Shown: positions 1 through 9,148, numbered from the stretch's first letter. The stretch: DNA of 34,879 nucleotides from Nitriliruptoraceae bacterium (GCA_003565155.1 PXDB01000018.1:1-34879); one strand, 5' to 3'. Translations and numbers: made by a program. The notes: generated by a model from the sequence alone, not told the origin.

Positions 1-577
<577 letters not shown>

Positions 578-638
578 GATGTGCTCCTTGGGGGTACTCG
601 ATGGATGGGTGGGTTGGAGGTGGACCGGCGGTACGGCG

Positions 639-1073
639 TCACGACAGGTGCTCGATCCGGTCGCAGTGCCGCTCGGCCACGGCCGGGTCATCGGTCACCA
701 GCAGCACCGTCACCCGGGTGCGGTGACGGTCGGGCCGCGCCAGGACGGCGTCGACGTCTGCCGGTACGCAGCACGGCGCCACGACCACCAGCACGTCCGC
801 CTGCACCCCGTGGACCGGCGCCCGGTCATCGCAGGGCAGCACGCGCACACGGCCGTGGAGCAGGTCGGCGTCGGCGACGGGGTCCAACCCGTCGACACGG
901 ACCCGCCCACGCTCCGGCACCGCCTCGCCGGTCAGCAGGGCGACGATCGCCGAGCGGACCGTCCGTTCGGTGACCACGACGCCGAAACGCTCCCCGCGGC
1001 GGACGACGAGGTCGACACCCTCCAGCCACCGGCCCTCGCCGGCGTGGATCGTGCACTCCTCGAACAGCAACAC
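639..1073 (-). CDS. Small ABC-ATPase-like protein lacking catalytic motifs
   Basis: A 144-residue protein that follows the ABC ATPase fold without its active site. The N-terminus ([18 protein letters not shown], then [17 protein letters not shown]) matches the strands around Walker A, but the P-loop G-x-x-G-x-G-K-S/T is absent and [10 protein letters not shown] stands in its place. A Walker-B-like strand (ADVLVVVAP) has no DE pair, and the H-loop strand reads [12 protein letters not shown], with Asp where His is expected. The signature helix and most of the helical subdomain are missing, so the protein is little over half the usual length. The frame is intact. It sits upstream of a real ABC ATPase on the same strand and could be a regulatory or structural partner, or a decaying duplicate. 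The fold assignment is by eye. Confidence 0.6.
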   Translation of the reverse strand: MLLFEECTIHAGEGRWLEGVDLVVRRGERFGVVVTERTVRSAIVALLTGEAVPERGRVRVDGLDPVADADLLHGRVRVLPCDDRAPVHGVQADVLVVVAPCCVPADVDAVLARPDRHRTRVTVLLVTDDPAVAERHCDRIEHLS

Positions 1074-1188
1074 CGTGGAACCTTCTCGCCGGGCTGCACC
1101 TGTCCTGCAGCGCGGTCACCACGATGCCCGGGCCGGCTTTCCCGCCACTTTCCACCCGCTGTCGTGCCGGCTGAGGGCGTTCGACAGC

Positions 1189-1200
1189 GCACTACAGTGC
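1189..1200. promoter_or_regulatory. Short dyad and -10-like element upstream of SARP gene
   Basis: GCACT-AC-AGTGC is a perfect 5-bp dyad lying 22 bases before the regulator's start. It contains TACAGT (1193-1198), which fits the actinobacterial TAnnnT -10 form. No good -35 is visible 17-18 bases upstream. It lies in the divergent region between the ABC pair and the SARP gene, so it could be an autoregulatory site. Weak evidence. Confidence 0.22.
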
Positions 1201-1222
1201 AGGCAGCCGCCTGGAGGTGGAC

Positions 1223-4200
1223 GTGGAGTTCGGCATCCTCGGACCGTTCCGGCTGCGGGAGCCGGCAGCTCACGAGCTGCCCACGGCAGCCCGCCAACGC
1301 AACCTGCTCGCGCTGCTGGTCCTGCACGCCGGCGAGGTGGTCTCCCGGGAGCAGCTGATCGACGGGCTGTGGGGCGCGGCGCTCCCGGACAACCCCCACA
1401 ACGCCCTGCAGCAGCGGGTGTTCCACGTCCGCAAGCTGCTGGACCCGGCGAACGCGCTGCTCGTCACGGCGCCGGCCGGGTACCGGCTGGCGGTGCCGCC
1501 GGAGCAGGTGGACGTCGCGCGGTTCCGAGGTCGGCACCGCCAGGGCCGGGCCGCGCTGTCGGCCGACGACCCGGCGACGGCGGCAACCCACCTGCAGGCG
1601 GCGCTGGCGGAGTGGCGGGGCAGCGCCCTGCAGGACATCGACGCCCCCTGGGCCGGCCCGCAGGCCCACCACCTCGATCAGGAGCGGCTCCGGGCGGACG
1701 AGGACGCCGCGGAGGCGGAGCTACGGCTCGGCGCCCTGGACCAGGCGGTGGACCGCCTCCAGCGCATCGTCGCCGCCCACCCGCTCCGGGAGCAGCCGCA
1801 CGGCCAACTGCTGCGCGCGCTGGCCCTGGCGGGACGCCAGGCCGAGGCGCTGGAGGTCTACGACGCGCTGCGCAGCCGCCTGGTCGAGGAGCTCGGCCTC
1901 GACCCGTCACCGCAGCTCCGACAGCTCCACACCGACGTGCTCGGGCAGCGGCTCGAACCCGTGGCGGCCACGCCGGGAGGACCCGTCGCGGAACCGGACC
2001 CACGCGCGCCGGCTGGGCCTGCAGCCGGCACGACCGCACCTGCGCGAGGCACCCGGCCGGCGCCGCCGGTGCCGTCCAGCAGCTTCGTGGGCCGTGTGAC
2101 CGAGCAGGGCCGGCTCGCTGACCTGCTCTCCAGCGACCGCGTCGTCACGGTGACCGGGCCCGGCGGTGCCGGCAAGACCCGGCTGGTGACCGAACTGCTC
2201 GTGCGCACACCACCCGCCGAGGACGTGGTGTTCGTGGAGTTGGCCACCCTCGAGGACCCGGGCGCCCTGCCGGCCGTGGTGGCGGAGGCAGCCGGTGTCC
2301 ACGGCCCCGCCGGCGCGGGGATCCTCGAGCTGGTGCAGCGCACCCTGGCGGCCCGCCCGACGGTGCTGGTGCTGGACAACTGTGAGCACCTCCTCGACGC
2401 GGTCGCTGCCCTGCTCACCGGCATCCTGCCCTCCTGCCCCCGCCTGACCGTGCTGGCCACCAGCCGCGAACCGCTGGGTGTCGACGGCGAGGTGGTGTGG
2501 CCGCTGGACACCCTCGCGGTCCCCGAGGGCGAGGTCGCATCCCTGGCAGCGGCGGCCACCGCACCTGCGGTGGAGCTGCTGCTGGAGCGCGTGCGCACCG
2601 CGGCACCCCACCTCGAGGTGGATGACGGCGATGCACCCGCCGTCGTGCGGATCGCGCGGGACCTCGATGGACTGCCGCTGGCGCTGGAGCTCGCGGCAGC
2701 ACGTGCCCGGACGCTGTCGCTGCAGGAGATCGCCGCACACCTCGACGACCGCTTCCGCCTGCTGTCCGGCGGGCGTCGCAGCGCCCCGCAGCGGCACCGC
2801 GCGCTCCGCGCGGCACTCGACTGGAGCTGGGAGCTGTTGGACGAGGCCGACCGGCTGGCGTGGATCGCTGCCGCGGTGCCAGCGACCGGGTTCTCCCTGG
2901 AGCTGTTCGCTCCCGTGCTGGCGGCGCTCGACCCGGAGCGGGACGCCCTCGACGCGGTGACGGCGCTCACCGACCGCTCGCTGCTGCGGATCGAGGCCCG
3001 CGGACAGCCGACCCGGTACCGGATGCTGGCGTCGCTGCGGGAGTTCGGTCGCGGGCAGGCCGCAGACCCCGATCTGCTCGCCCGTGCCGCACAGGCCCAC
3101 GCCGCCCACGTCGAGGCCGCCGTCAGCGCAGCGGACCGGGTCGACAGCCACCGCTGGCGCATCGATCTCCAGGGGCAGCGCCGCTGGCTCCCCGACCTCC
3201 GGCAGGCGCTCGACCGGCGGCTCGAGCGCGGCGACACCCGCGGCGCGCAGCGCCTGGCCGCCGCGATCGGCTGGCTGGCCTTCCTCACCCCGCTGACGGG
3301 CGAGGGCCGCCGGCTCCTCGACCGCAGCCTCGGCCCCCTCGACCAGCTCACCGCCGGCGAGGTGGAACCGCGCGCGGCGATGTGGGCTGCGGGGCTCCGG
3401 GTCGGTGACAGCGACGCCGAGGGCGCGGGCTGGGCGCGGCTGGCGCGGGAGGCTGCCGAGGCCGCCGGGGACGACTTCTGTGCCGAGCTCGCCCTGGCCT
3501 TCGAGACCGCCTTCCGGCTCCTCGACAACGAGGTGGCGGCCGCCCTGGAGGTCATGCGTCACCGCGCGGACACCACCGAGGGGCTCCTGGAGGGCACCTG
3601 GCGACTGCTGGCGGCGAAGGTCCTGACCGCGCTCGGTCGTCTCGCGGAGGCGGAACGCGCGGCGCTCCGCTCGGTCGAGGTCCTCGACGCCGCCGGTGCG
3701 CCAAGCCACCTGTTCGCCGGGGACGTCCTCGTGCACCTGCCCCAGCTGCGGGGCGACGTGGACGCGGTGCGTGCTGCTGCGCAGCGGTGCATCACGGCGT
3801 GCCGGGCGCACGACGCCGCGGAGCCGGAGGTGGAGCTGCTCGGGATGCTGGCGATGGTCGAGGCCGCGGTGGGGGCCCACGACCGGGCGGACGAGCTGCT
3901 CGCGCACGCGCGGGCGATCACGCGCCGTTCCAGCTGGCCGATGGTGGAGGCGATCGTCGCCCAGGCCGAGGGGTACGCGCACTGGCGCGCGGGTGACCTG
4001 ACCGCAGCCCGCTCCGCCTGGGAGCAGGCCCTCGACCTGCATCACTGGACCGGGCTCGGGTTCGGGGAACCCTTCATCCTCTGGGGGCTCGGCCACCTCG
4101 ACCTGGCAGTGGGGGCGCCGCAGGCTGCGCTCGCCCGCGGCCGGGCGGCGCTTGCGGCGGCCGCCGCGCGCGACGACCGCGATCTGGTGGCCACCGCGTT

Positions 4201-4477
4201 GGAGGGGCTGGCGGCGGTGGCGCTCGAGCTGACGGCTGACGAGGGTGCCGCCCAACTGCTCGGCAGCGCCGAGGCCGTGCGTGCCGGCATGGGGGCGGGC
4301 GCCCCGGTCATCACCCGTGACCTCGCCGCGCGCACCCGCACCGAGGTCGATGCCCGGCTCGGGGCGGCACGTGCCGCCGCCGCACGGGCGACCGGCGCGG
4401 CGCTCGAGCAGGAGGACCTCGCCGCCCTGGTGGCCCAGCTCGACCCCGTGGCGGGCAGGGCAGCGCCCGCGGGCTGA
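1223..4477 (+). CDS. SARP/AfsR-type regulator with BTAD, NB-ARC ATPase and TPR-like region
   Basis: Large (1084-residue) cytoplasmic transcription activator. The N-terminus (FGILGPF..., RQRNLLALLVLHAGEVVSRE, then HVRKLLD and GYRL) is the OmpR-like winged helix of SARPs, residues about 1-95. Residues about 95-245 form the helical BTAD domain, ending near RLVEELGLDPSPQL. After a proline/alanine linker comes a signalling ATPase with P-loop TGPGGAGKTRLV (about 310-320) and Walker B VLVLDNCEHLLD (about 383-394). The remaining 500 residues are alanine-rich helical repeats, as in AfsR/LuxR-like STAND proteins. GTG at 1223 is chosen because GGAGG ends five bases before it; the GTG at 1217 overlaps that site. 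It is divergent from the ABC pair, which it may control. The family is secure; the target genes are unknown. Confidence 0.9.
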   Translation: MEFGILGPFRLREPAAHELPTAARQRNLLALLVLHAGEVVSREQLIDGLWGAALPDNPHNALQQRVFHVRKLLDPANALLVTAPAGYRLAVPPEQVDVARFRGRHRQGRAALSADDPATAATHLQAALAEWRGSALQDIDAPWAGPQAHHLDQERLRADEDAAEAELRLGALDQAVDRLQRIVAAHPLREQPHGQLLRALALAGRQAEALEVYDALRSRLVEELGLDPSPQLRQLHTDVLGQRLEPVAATPGGPVAEPDPRAPAGPAAGTTAPARGTRPAPPVPSSSFVGRVTEQGRLADLLSSDRVVTVTGPGGAGKTRLVTELLVRTPPAEDVVFVELATLEDPGALPAVVAEAAGVHGPAGAGILELVQRTLAARPTVLVLDNCEHLLDAVAALLTGILPSCPRLTVLATSREPLGVDGEVVWPLDTLAVPEGEVASLAAAATAPAVELLLERVRTAAPHLEVDDGDAPAVVRIARDLDGLPLALELAAARARTLSLQEIAAHLDDRFRLLSGGRRSAPQRHRALRAALDWSWELLDEADRLAWIAAAVPATGFSLELFAPVLAALDPERDALDAVTALTDRSLLRIEARGQPTRYRMLASLREFGRGQAADPDLLARAAQAHAAHVEAAVSAADRVDSHRWRIDLQGQRRWLPDLRQALDRRLERGDTRGAQRLAAAIGWLAFLTPLTGEGRRLLDRSLGPLDQLTAGEVEPRAAMWAAGLRVGDSDAEGAGWARLAREAAEAAGDDFCAELALAFETAFRLLDNEVAAALEVMRHRADTTEGLLEGTWRLLAAKVLTALGRLAEAERAALRSVEVLDAAGAPSHLFAGDVLVHLPQLRGDVDAVRAAAQRCITACRAHDAAEPEVELLGMLAMVEAAVGAHDRADELLAHARAITRRSSWPMVEAIVAQAEGYAHWRAGDLTAARSAWEQALDLHHWTGLGFGEPFILWGLGHLDLAVGAPQAALARGRAALAAAAARDDRDLVATALEGLAAVALELTADEGAAQLLGSAEAVRAGMGAGAPVITRDLAARTRTEVDARLGAARAAAARATGAALEQEDLAALVAQLDPVAGRAAPAG

Positions 4478-4499
4478 ACGGCAGCCGGCCACCGCTGTG

Positions 4500-4522
4500 G
4501 CTGACGACGCATCGGCGTCAGC
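4500..4522. terminator. Hairpin between convergent genes
   Basis: GCTGACG (4500-4506) and CGTCAGC (4516-4522) form a perfect 7-bp stem with a 9-base loop. It lies just after the SARP stop and overlaps the stop codon of the convergent acyltransferase gene. There is no T tract, as is common in high-GC actinobacteria. Probably a shared terminator. Confidence 0.4.
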
Positions 4523-5720
4523 TCGCCCGCGGCGCCGACGGCGGGTCCTGCGGTCCGTCGTCTGCAGCGGTGGGCTCCCCCGCGGCATCCTCGCCCGGCA
4601 CCGCGGCCCGCCGCCCACCCGCCGACCTCGGGTGGAGACCGGCGTCGTCCGCCCGTTCCCGCGCCTGCTCACCGAGCTCATGGGCGCGCTCGCGCACCTG
4701 CTCCCCCAGCTCCCCCGCGCGCTCGCGGGCGTGCTCACCGAGCTCACGGAGCTGCTCGGTCCGCTCGTCCACGGCGTGACGGGCCTGCTCGGTGACGAGC
4801 TCCGCGCGGTGCCGTGCCTCCTCGGTGAGTTCCTTGGAACGTGCGGCGAGCTCCGTTCCGGCGCTCTGGGCCCGGGCCCGGGCCTGTGCCAGCCGCTCCT
4901 CGAGCTCATGCTCCTCGGCGTAGCGGGCCATGCGCTCCCGCGCCGCTGCCACCGACGCCGCCATGCTGTCCTGGTACCGCTCGAGGTTCTGCCGCGCCGT
5001 GGCGGTCGGGGATGCCGGCGTCGCGTACGGCGGCCACCACCGGGCGCCAGGATCGGCCTGCGGGTAGGTGTCGCGCAGCTCGTCGCTACGGTCCAGCAGC
5101 ACCGCGGCGATCCGTCCGGTCAGCGCTGCTGCGTCCTCGTCGGCGCGGGGCTGCAGCAGATCCAGGGACATCGTGACCACCGCACCCCGCTCCGGGAACC
5201 GGACCACGGGCGAGAAGCCGCGCTGGGCACCGAAGTGGGTCACCACCAGCACCTCCGCGCCGGCCTCCAGGGCGAGGCGCGCCGCCCCGTGCCGCAGGGG
5301 GAGCAGGGTGCCGTCGTGGGTGACGGTGCCCTCCGGCGCGAACAGGATGGTGGCGCCACCGCGCAGCTCCTCCACCGCGCGGTCGTAGGCCGCCTCGCGA
5401 CCCCGGTCGTCGGTGCGCAGCACGGGGATCGCCCCGGCCGCGCGCGCCAGCGTGCCGAGGACGGGGACGTCGAACAGCTCCGCCTTGACGAGCGGGCGGA
5501 CCCAGTGCCGTAGCCCACGCCACACCACATCGGCGACCAGGAACCCGTCGACCGTCGAGGTGTGGTTGAACACCGCCACCAGGGGGCGTTCAGGTGGGGG
5601 GATGCGCGCCGGGGGCCGGGCGTGCACCCGCCACCCCCGCAGGCGGCGCAGCGTCCCCACCACCAGCGCCACGAGGAACCGCCACGCCCAGGTGGGCCGT
5701 CGACGTGCGCCTGTCGTCAC
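4518..5720 (-). CDS. PlsC-like 1-acyl-glycerol-3-phosphate acyltransferase with repeat-helix tail
   Basis: Lysophospholipid acyltransferase family; it would transfer an acyl chain to lysophosphatidic acid or a related acceptor at the inner membrane face. The catalytic HX4D motif is HTSTVD (His53, Asp58) and the glycerol-phosphate-binding motif is FAPEGT (about residue 130). The acyltransferase domain takes up about 45-225. The last 170 residues are a charged helix ending in three consecutive 11-residue units of the form ELGE-x-x-RERA-x, which is not part of the family. The GTG start has GGAGAGGT upstream. It is the last gene of a minus-strand run after DUF1622 (74-base gap). The acyltransferase call is firm; the exact acceptor is not known. 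Confidence 0.9.
   Translation of the reverse strand: MTTGARRRPTWAWRFLVALVVGTLRRLRGWRVHARPPARIPPPERPLVAVFNHTSTVDGFLVADVVWRGLRHWVRPLVKAELFDVPVLGTLARAAGAIPVLRTDDRGREAAYDRAVEELRGGATILFAPEGTVTHDGTLLPLRHGAARLALEAGAEVLVVTHFGAQRGFSPVVRFPERGAVVTMSLDLLQPRADEDAAALTGRIAAVLLDRSDELRDTYPQADPGARWWPPYATPASPTATARQNLERYQDSMAASVAAARERMARYAEEHELEERLAQARARAQSAGTELAARSKELTEEARHRAELVTEQARHAVDERTEQLRELGEHARERAGELGEQVRERAHELGEQARERADDAGLHPRSAGGRRAAVPGEDAAGEPTAADDGPQDPPSAPRAS
4647..4745 (-). repeat. Three tandem 33-bp units encoding 11-residue helix repeats
   Basis: Within the acyltransferase gene, three consecutive codon blocks (4745-4713, 4712-4680, 4679-4647) encode ELGEHARERAG, ELGEQVRERAH and ELGEQARERAD. The DNA has diverged at synonymous positions, so the peptide pattern appears to be under selection. 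An 11-residue period is typical of amphipathic helices that lie on lipid surfaces. Confidence 0.8.
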
Positions 5721-5794
5721 GGCACCTCTCCGTTGCGAGCCGCGATCCGCCGATCGCCCCGGCGGTGGACGGTACCGCCCTGCGCGTCGCCGGC

Positions 5795-6217
5795 TCAGCC
5801 GGCCGCCCCGCCCCGACCGCTGTTCGCCGCGCGCTCCGCTTCATCGGCGACCATCTGACGCTCCTGCTCGCGCTTGCGAGCCGCCTGCCAGGGCCAGTGC
5901 CCCTCGGTCTCCACCTCGATGGCCCAGCTGAGGAAGGTCCTGATCAGCACGAGCACCCCGAGGGCCGCAACGTTGGGCAGGGTCAGCTCCAGGGCCACGG
6001 TGAGGATGATGTCCGCCGCGATCAGCACCTCGAGCCCCAACAGCAGGGCACGGCCGAGCGACATGCGGGTCTCGACAAACACCGCCTCCCACCTGCGCCC
6101 CTGGACGCGACGGAGCACGGCCCGACCCAGGGAGAACACCACCCCGAGGGCGAGGATCGCGACCGCGACCAGCTCGATGGCGATCACCACCATCCCGATC
6201 AGCTCATACACGTCCAT
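5795..6217 (-). CDS. DUF1622 family integral membrane protein
   Basis: A 140-residue membrane protein. It begins with a long hydrophobic helix (about 5-32), followed by a basic stretch RAVLRRVQGRRWE, a loop with ETRMSLGRALLLGLEVLIAADI, and a further hydrophobic pair (about 75-105). It then has the motif FLSWAIEVETEGHWPW and a charged cytoplasmic tail. The arrangement R..LG..LLLGLE.LIAADII matches DUF1622, a small family of unknown function. ATG at 6217 is preceded by AGGAG. It lies 22 bases after the SH3 membrane protein gene and upstream of the acyltransferase on the same strand, so the three genes are likely one transcript. Confidence 0.85.
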   Translation of the reverse strand: MDVYELIGMVVIAIELVAVAILALGVVFSLGRAVLRRVQGRRWEAVFVETRMSLGRALLLGLEVLIAADIILTVALELTLPNVAALGVLVLIRTFLSWAIEVETEGHWPWQAARKREQERQMVADEAERAANSGRGGAAG

Positions 6218-6239
6218 CGTCGCTCCTGCCCGTGGGCGC

Positions 6240-7805
6240 TCAGGGGTCGATCTCGGTGAGGAAGCGGCCGGCGGCCCACCCGGTCCCGCCGTCGGTCAGG
6301 CGCACCTCCACCCACAGGGCACCCTCGACCGTCTCCGTGCGTCCGGTGCCCTCGACCACCTCGCCTGCGGCCAAGCTGTCGATGATCGGCTCGGCGGTAC
6401 CCGGGCCCCGACGCACGTTGAGGGCGCTGGCGTCCACCACCTGCCAGGTTGCCACCTCCGGGGTGTCCGCTGGCGGGGGGTCGACGGGCGGGTCCGCGAC
6501 GCCGGGCAGCCACCCGGTGCTCCATGCCCAGCCACGCGCTGCTGCCGCGTCCCACCCTGCCGGCAGCAGCGCGGCGAGCGCGGCGCGGTGGTCATCATGG
6601 GGCGCCCACGGCCGCTCGGCGGGCGCTGTGGCAGCGAGCAGGAACAGGGCCACCGCCGGCAGGACCAGCAGGCCACCGCGACCGCCCGGCAGCGCGCGGA
6701 TGCCCGCACCCACCGCTGCGCCGCCACGCAGGGCTGGCCGCCGACCCCGCCGACGGGTGATCTGCCACACCATCCCCGCCGCGGCGACGGGCACGAACCA
6801 CCGCGCGGCGAAACCGGTCGCGTCCATGGCGCTCCCGGGTCCATCGAGCAGCCCGTGGAGCCAGGTGAGCCCGCGATCCACGGCGACACCCCACAGCAGG
6901 ACCAGCAGGACCCCGCCGAGGAGGCGCCAGGGGCCCCTCAGCAGCACCCCTACCAGGCGGAAGGGCAGCCCGACCACGGCCCACCCGCGGATCGTCGGGG
7001 GCCAGCCACCGACCAGCCGCAGGAAGGGGTCGGCCAGCAAGCTGGCCACCCGGTCGACCACGACCCAGGCCAGCACCGTGGACGCCGTGGCCACCGGCCA
7101 GCGCAGCCCTGCGGCTGCCACCAGCAGCGCCAGCGACGGCGCGACCAGCGCCCCCGCCACCCGCGGCCTGACGCGCCGCCGGACGCCACCCCCGGCCGAA
7201 CCAACGGACACGCCCGTGGGTGGCGGTGTGCGCTCGACCTGCGGGATCGGCTGCGTCACATCCTGCTGCGCCACCCCGGAGGGGCCCGCCGACGGCAGCT
7301 GCGGCAGGAGCAGCGCAGCCGCGAGCAGGCGCCCGACCCGGGCCTCGGGGTCCAGCGCCGCGTCGAACAACGGTGGCGGCTGCCGCCCGGCCAACCCCTC
7401 CCGCAGCCGTCGTCGCACACGCCCGGGTGCGTCGGGGTCGGTGAGCAGCTGCACCGCACACGCGTCGATGACCTCCTCGGCGTCGCCGCCGACCCTGCCG
7501 CTCGGAGATGCGTGCAGCGCGAGCAGGTCGAGGACCTCCCGGCGGGCGGTGTCCCAGTCGCGGGCCAGCTCCGCCGCCCACGGCGCATCCTCGGAGGCCG
7601 CCACCTGCTCCAGCAGGCGTTGCTCGCGGATGGCCCGCAGCCGGACGTCCGGGACCGAACCGGGGCCCTCACGCACCGCCCTCGCCGCGAGGTCGGCGAG
7701 CTGTTCCCGCGACAGCGCGGGGCCGGGTGGTCCGCGAAGCCCGTCACCGGCACCGGTCGTGGGGTGACCCGCGGCCCGGCTGGTCCCCGGTGGCGTCCCG
7801 GTCAT
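6240..7805 (-). CDS. Multi-pass membrane protein with C-terminal bacterial SH3 domain
   Basis: A 521-residue protein of unknown function. Residues 1-215 are a soluble, mostly helical, alanine- and arginine-rich region; about 217-255, 283-310, 337-350 and 378-395 are hydrophobic segments; residues about 451-521 form an SH3b domain with the hallmark ASALNVRRGPGT, then GEVVEGTGR and WVEVRL..GGTGWAAGRFL. SH3b domains usually bind peptidoglycan or cell-wall peptides, so the C-terminus is probably extracytoplasmic. The ATG at 7805 has GGGAGG ten bases upstream and is preferred over a longer in-frame start at 7853. It is first in the run leading to DUF1622 and PlsC. No homologue of the soluble half is recognised. 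Confidence 0.8.
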   Translation of the reverse strand: MTGTPPGTSRAAGHPTTGAGDGLRGPPGPALSREQLADLAARAVREGPGSVPDVRLRAIREQRLLEQVAASEDAPWAAELARDWDTARREVLDLLALHASPSGRVGGDAEEVIDACAVQLLTDPDAPGRVRRRLREGLAGRQPPPLFDAALDPEARVGRLLAAALLLPQLPSAGPSGVAQQDVTQPIPQVERTPPPTGVSVGSAGGGVRRRVRPRVAGALVAPSLALLVAAAGLRWPVATASTVLAWVVVDRVASLLADPFLRLVGGWPPTIRGWAVVGLPFRLVGVLLRGPWRLLGGVLLVLLWGVAVDRGLTWLHGLLDGPGSAMDATGFAARWFVPVAAAGMVWQITRRRGRRPALRGGAAVGAGIRALPGGRGGLLVLPAVALFLLAATAPAERPWAPHDDHRAALAALLPAGWDAAAARGWAWSTGWLPGVADPPVDPPPADTPEVATWQVVDASALNVRRGPGTAEPIIDSLAAGEVVEGTGRTETVEGALWVEVRLTDGGTGWAAGRFLTEIDP

Positions 7806-7832
7806 CGGTGTCGCGCCTCCCGAGCCCACTGC

Positions 7833-7861
7833 GTGTCCGCGGCCGTGCCGCAACCTACAGT
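7833..7861 (+). promoter_or_regulatory. Possible promoter of the SfsA-DUF3293 gene
   Basis: TACAGT (7856-7861) fits the TAnnnT -10 form, with GTGTCC 17 bases upstream as a poor -35. The predicted start near 7868 would leave a leader of about 46 bases containing the ribosome binding site. The same CTACAGT string occurs before the SARP gene. Confidence 0.25.
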
Positions 7862-7913
7862 CCCGACCCGACCGTCACCACGCGGTGTGACACCTGCGGC
7901 ACGGAGCCGAGCC

Positions 7914-9056
7914 ATGCCCCACGCCCCGGAGCGGGCCAGCTTCGTGCGCCGGGAGAACCGTTTCGTCGCCCACGTCACCCGCGCGGGCGGCGACGAGGTC
8001 CGGGCCTACGTGCCCAACACCGCCCGCCTCCGCGAGGTCCTGCGGCCGGGCGCGGAGGTGGTCCTGCGCCCGAGCGGGACCAGTCGGCGGCGCACGCAGT
8101 GGACCCTGACCCGGGTGTGGGACGGCACCTGGGTGTCGCTGGAGGCCAGCGCCGCACCCACGCTGGTCGTCGACCACCTCGGCGCGGGCGGCACCCTGCC
8201 GGGGTGGCCGCCCGCGGTCGCCGTCCGGCGTGAGGTCACCTGCGGAGCGCACCGTTTCGACCTGGAGCTGACGCTGCCGGACGGTGAGCGGGGCCTGGTC
8301 GAGGTCAAGTCGCTGTCGCGTGTCCACCGCCGTGCCGCGCCCCTGTCGGGCACACCATCGGCGCGGGGGACCGCCCAGCTGTCCTCCCTGGCCCGGCTGG
8401 CCGCAGCGGGGGAACGGGTGGCGGTCGTGCTGGTGGTACAGCGCGGCGACGTGGACCTGCTGGACCTCACCGCGGAGGCGGATCCCGGTTGGCGGACCGC
8501 GGTCACCGCCGCCCGCGCGGCCGGGGTGCACTGCATCGCCTACCGCTGCGAGGTGGACCCGGTGACCGCACGTCTCGGTCAGCCGCTGGCGATCCGCGAC
8601 CGTCCGCCGGCCGAGCTGGCTGCGGTCTACCTCGACAGCTGCATCGACCTCGAGCTCGCTGCGGGCACCGTGACGATCCGCGCCCGCGAGGAGGGCACCG
8701 GTCCCGGGCAGCTGCCCGGAGCGCTCGCGGACGCGGCCACGCAGCTGCACGTGGTCACCGCCTGCAACCCCTACTCGGCCCCCCTTCCGGCCCGGATCAA
8801 CGCCGACCGCAACCGGCTCCTGGCCGCGGAGCTCGACGAACTGGGCTACCGCTGGGTGCCGGCCCACGGTCGCGCACCCGACGGCCACTGGCGGGAGCCG
8901 GGCTTCGGCGTGCTCGACGGGGACACCGATGCCCTCCTCGCGCTCGCCCGCCGTTTCGAACAGCACGCGATCTACGGCCTGACCGGCAGCGAGCTGACGG
9001 TGCGGTGGACCGACCCCACCCTGCCCACCGCGCGGGCGGCCTGGGACCTCGCCTGA
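7914..9056 (+). CDS. SfsA-family nuclease-like protein fused to DUF3293
   Basis: A 380-residue two-domain protein. Residues 1-240 are SfsA (sugar fermentation stimulation protein family): an OB-like N-terminus (FVRRENRFVAHV, AYVPNTARLREVL), then a PD-(D/E)XK-like core with LPDGERGLVEVKSLS near 128 and the usual alanine-rich AARAAGV-x-C region. SfsA proteins bind DNA and some have nuclease activity. From about 240 the protein changes to DUF3293: VVTACNPYSAPLPARINADRN, then WVPAHGRAPDGHWREPGFGVL, ALARRFEQHAIYG. Stand-alone DUF3293 proteins are about 130 residues and both modules look complete, so this is a true fusion in a single frame. ATG at 7914 follows CGGAG by seven bases. It is divergent from the SH3 membrane protein. 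Confidence 0.88.
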   Translation: MPHAPERASFVRRENRFVAHVTRAGGDEVRAYVPNTARLREVLRPGAEVVLRPSGTSRRRTQWTLTRVWDGTWVSLEASAAPTLVVDHLGAGGTLPGWPPAVAVRREVTCGAHRFDLELTLPDGERGLVEVKSLSRVHRRAAPLSGTPSARGTAQLSSLARLAAAGERVAVVLVVQRGDVDLLDLTAEADPGWRTAVTAARAAGVHCIAYRCEVDPVTARLGQPLAIRDRPPAELAAVYLDSCIDLELAAGTVTIRAREEGTGPGQLPGALADAATQLHVVTACNPYSAPLPARINADRNRLLAAELDELGYRWVPAHGRAPDGHWREPGFGVLDGDTDALLALARRFEQHAIYGLTGSELTVRWTDPTLPTARAAWDLA

Positions 9057-9082
9057 GGTCGACGACCACGGTCGAGCGGCCC

Positions 9083-9111
9083 TTGACCCGAGCTGACCGG
9101 GCTCACAAGCT
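9083..9111 (+). promoter_or_regulatory. Probable promoter of dodecin gene
   Basis: TTGACC (9083-9088), a 17-base spacer and CAAGCT (9106-9111) resemble a vegetative actinobacterial promoter. The inferred start near 9118 gives a leader of about 31 bases containing the GGGAGGGAG ribosome binding site. Dodecin therefore seems to be transcribed separately from the upstream fusion gene. Confidence 0.42.
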
Positions 9112-9148
9112 GTGGGTTGGAACAGACCGACGGACGGGAGGGAGCCCC

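Noticed and set aside
639..1073. Treating the small ABC-like frame as a frameshifted full ATPase
   Set aside because: Other frames here do not supply a P-loop, signature or Walker B, so the missing motifs are not hidden by a frameshift.
1907..4909. 1000-codon minus-strand open frame across the SARP gene
   Set aside because: Antisense to conserved SARP/NB-ARC motifs; low-complexity translation with no family match.
5874..7913. Long in-frame upstream extension of the SfsA-DUF3293 protein
   Set aside because: It runs antisense through DUF1622 and the SH3 membrane protein; the conserved SfsA start and ribosome binding site fall at 7914.
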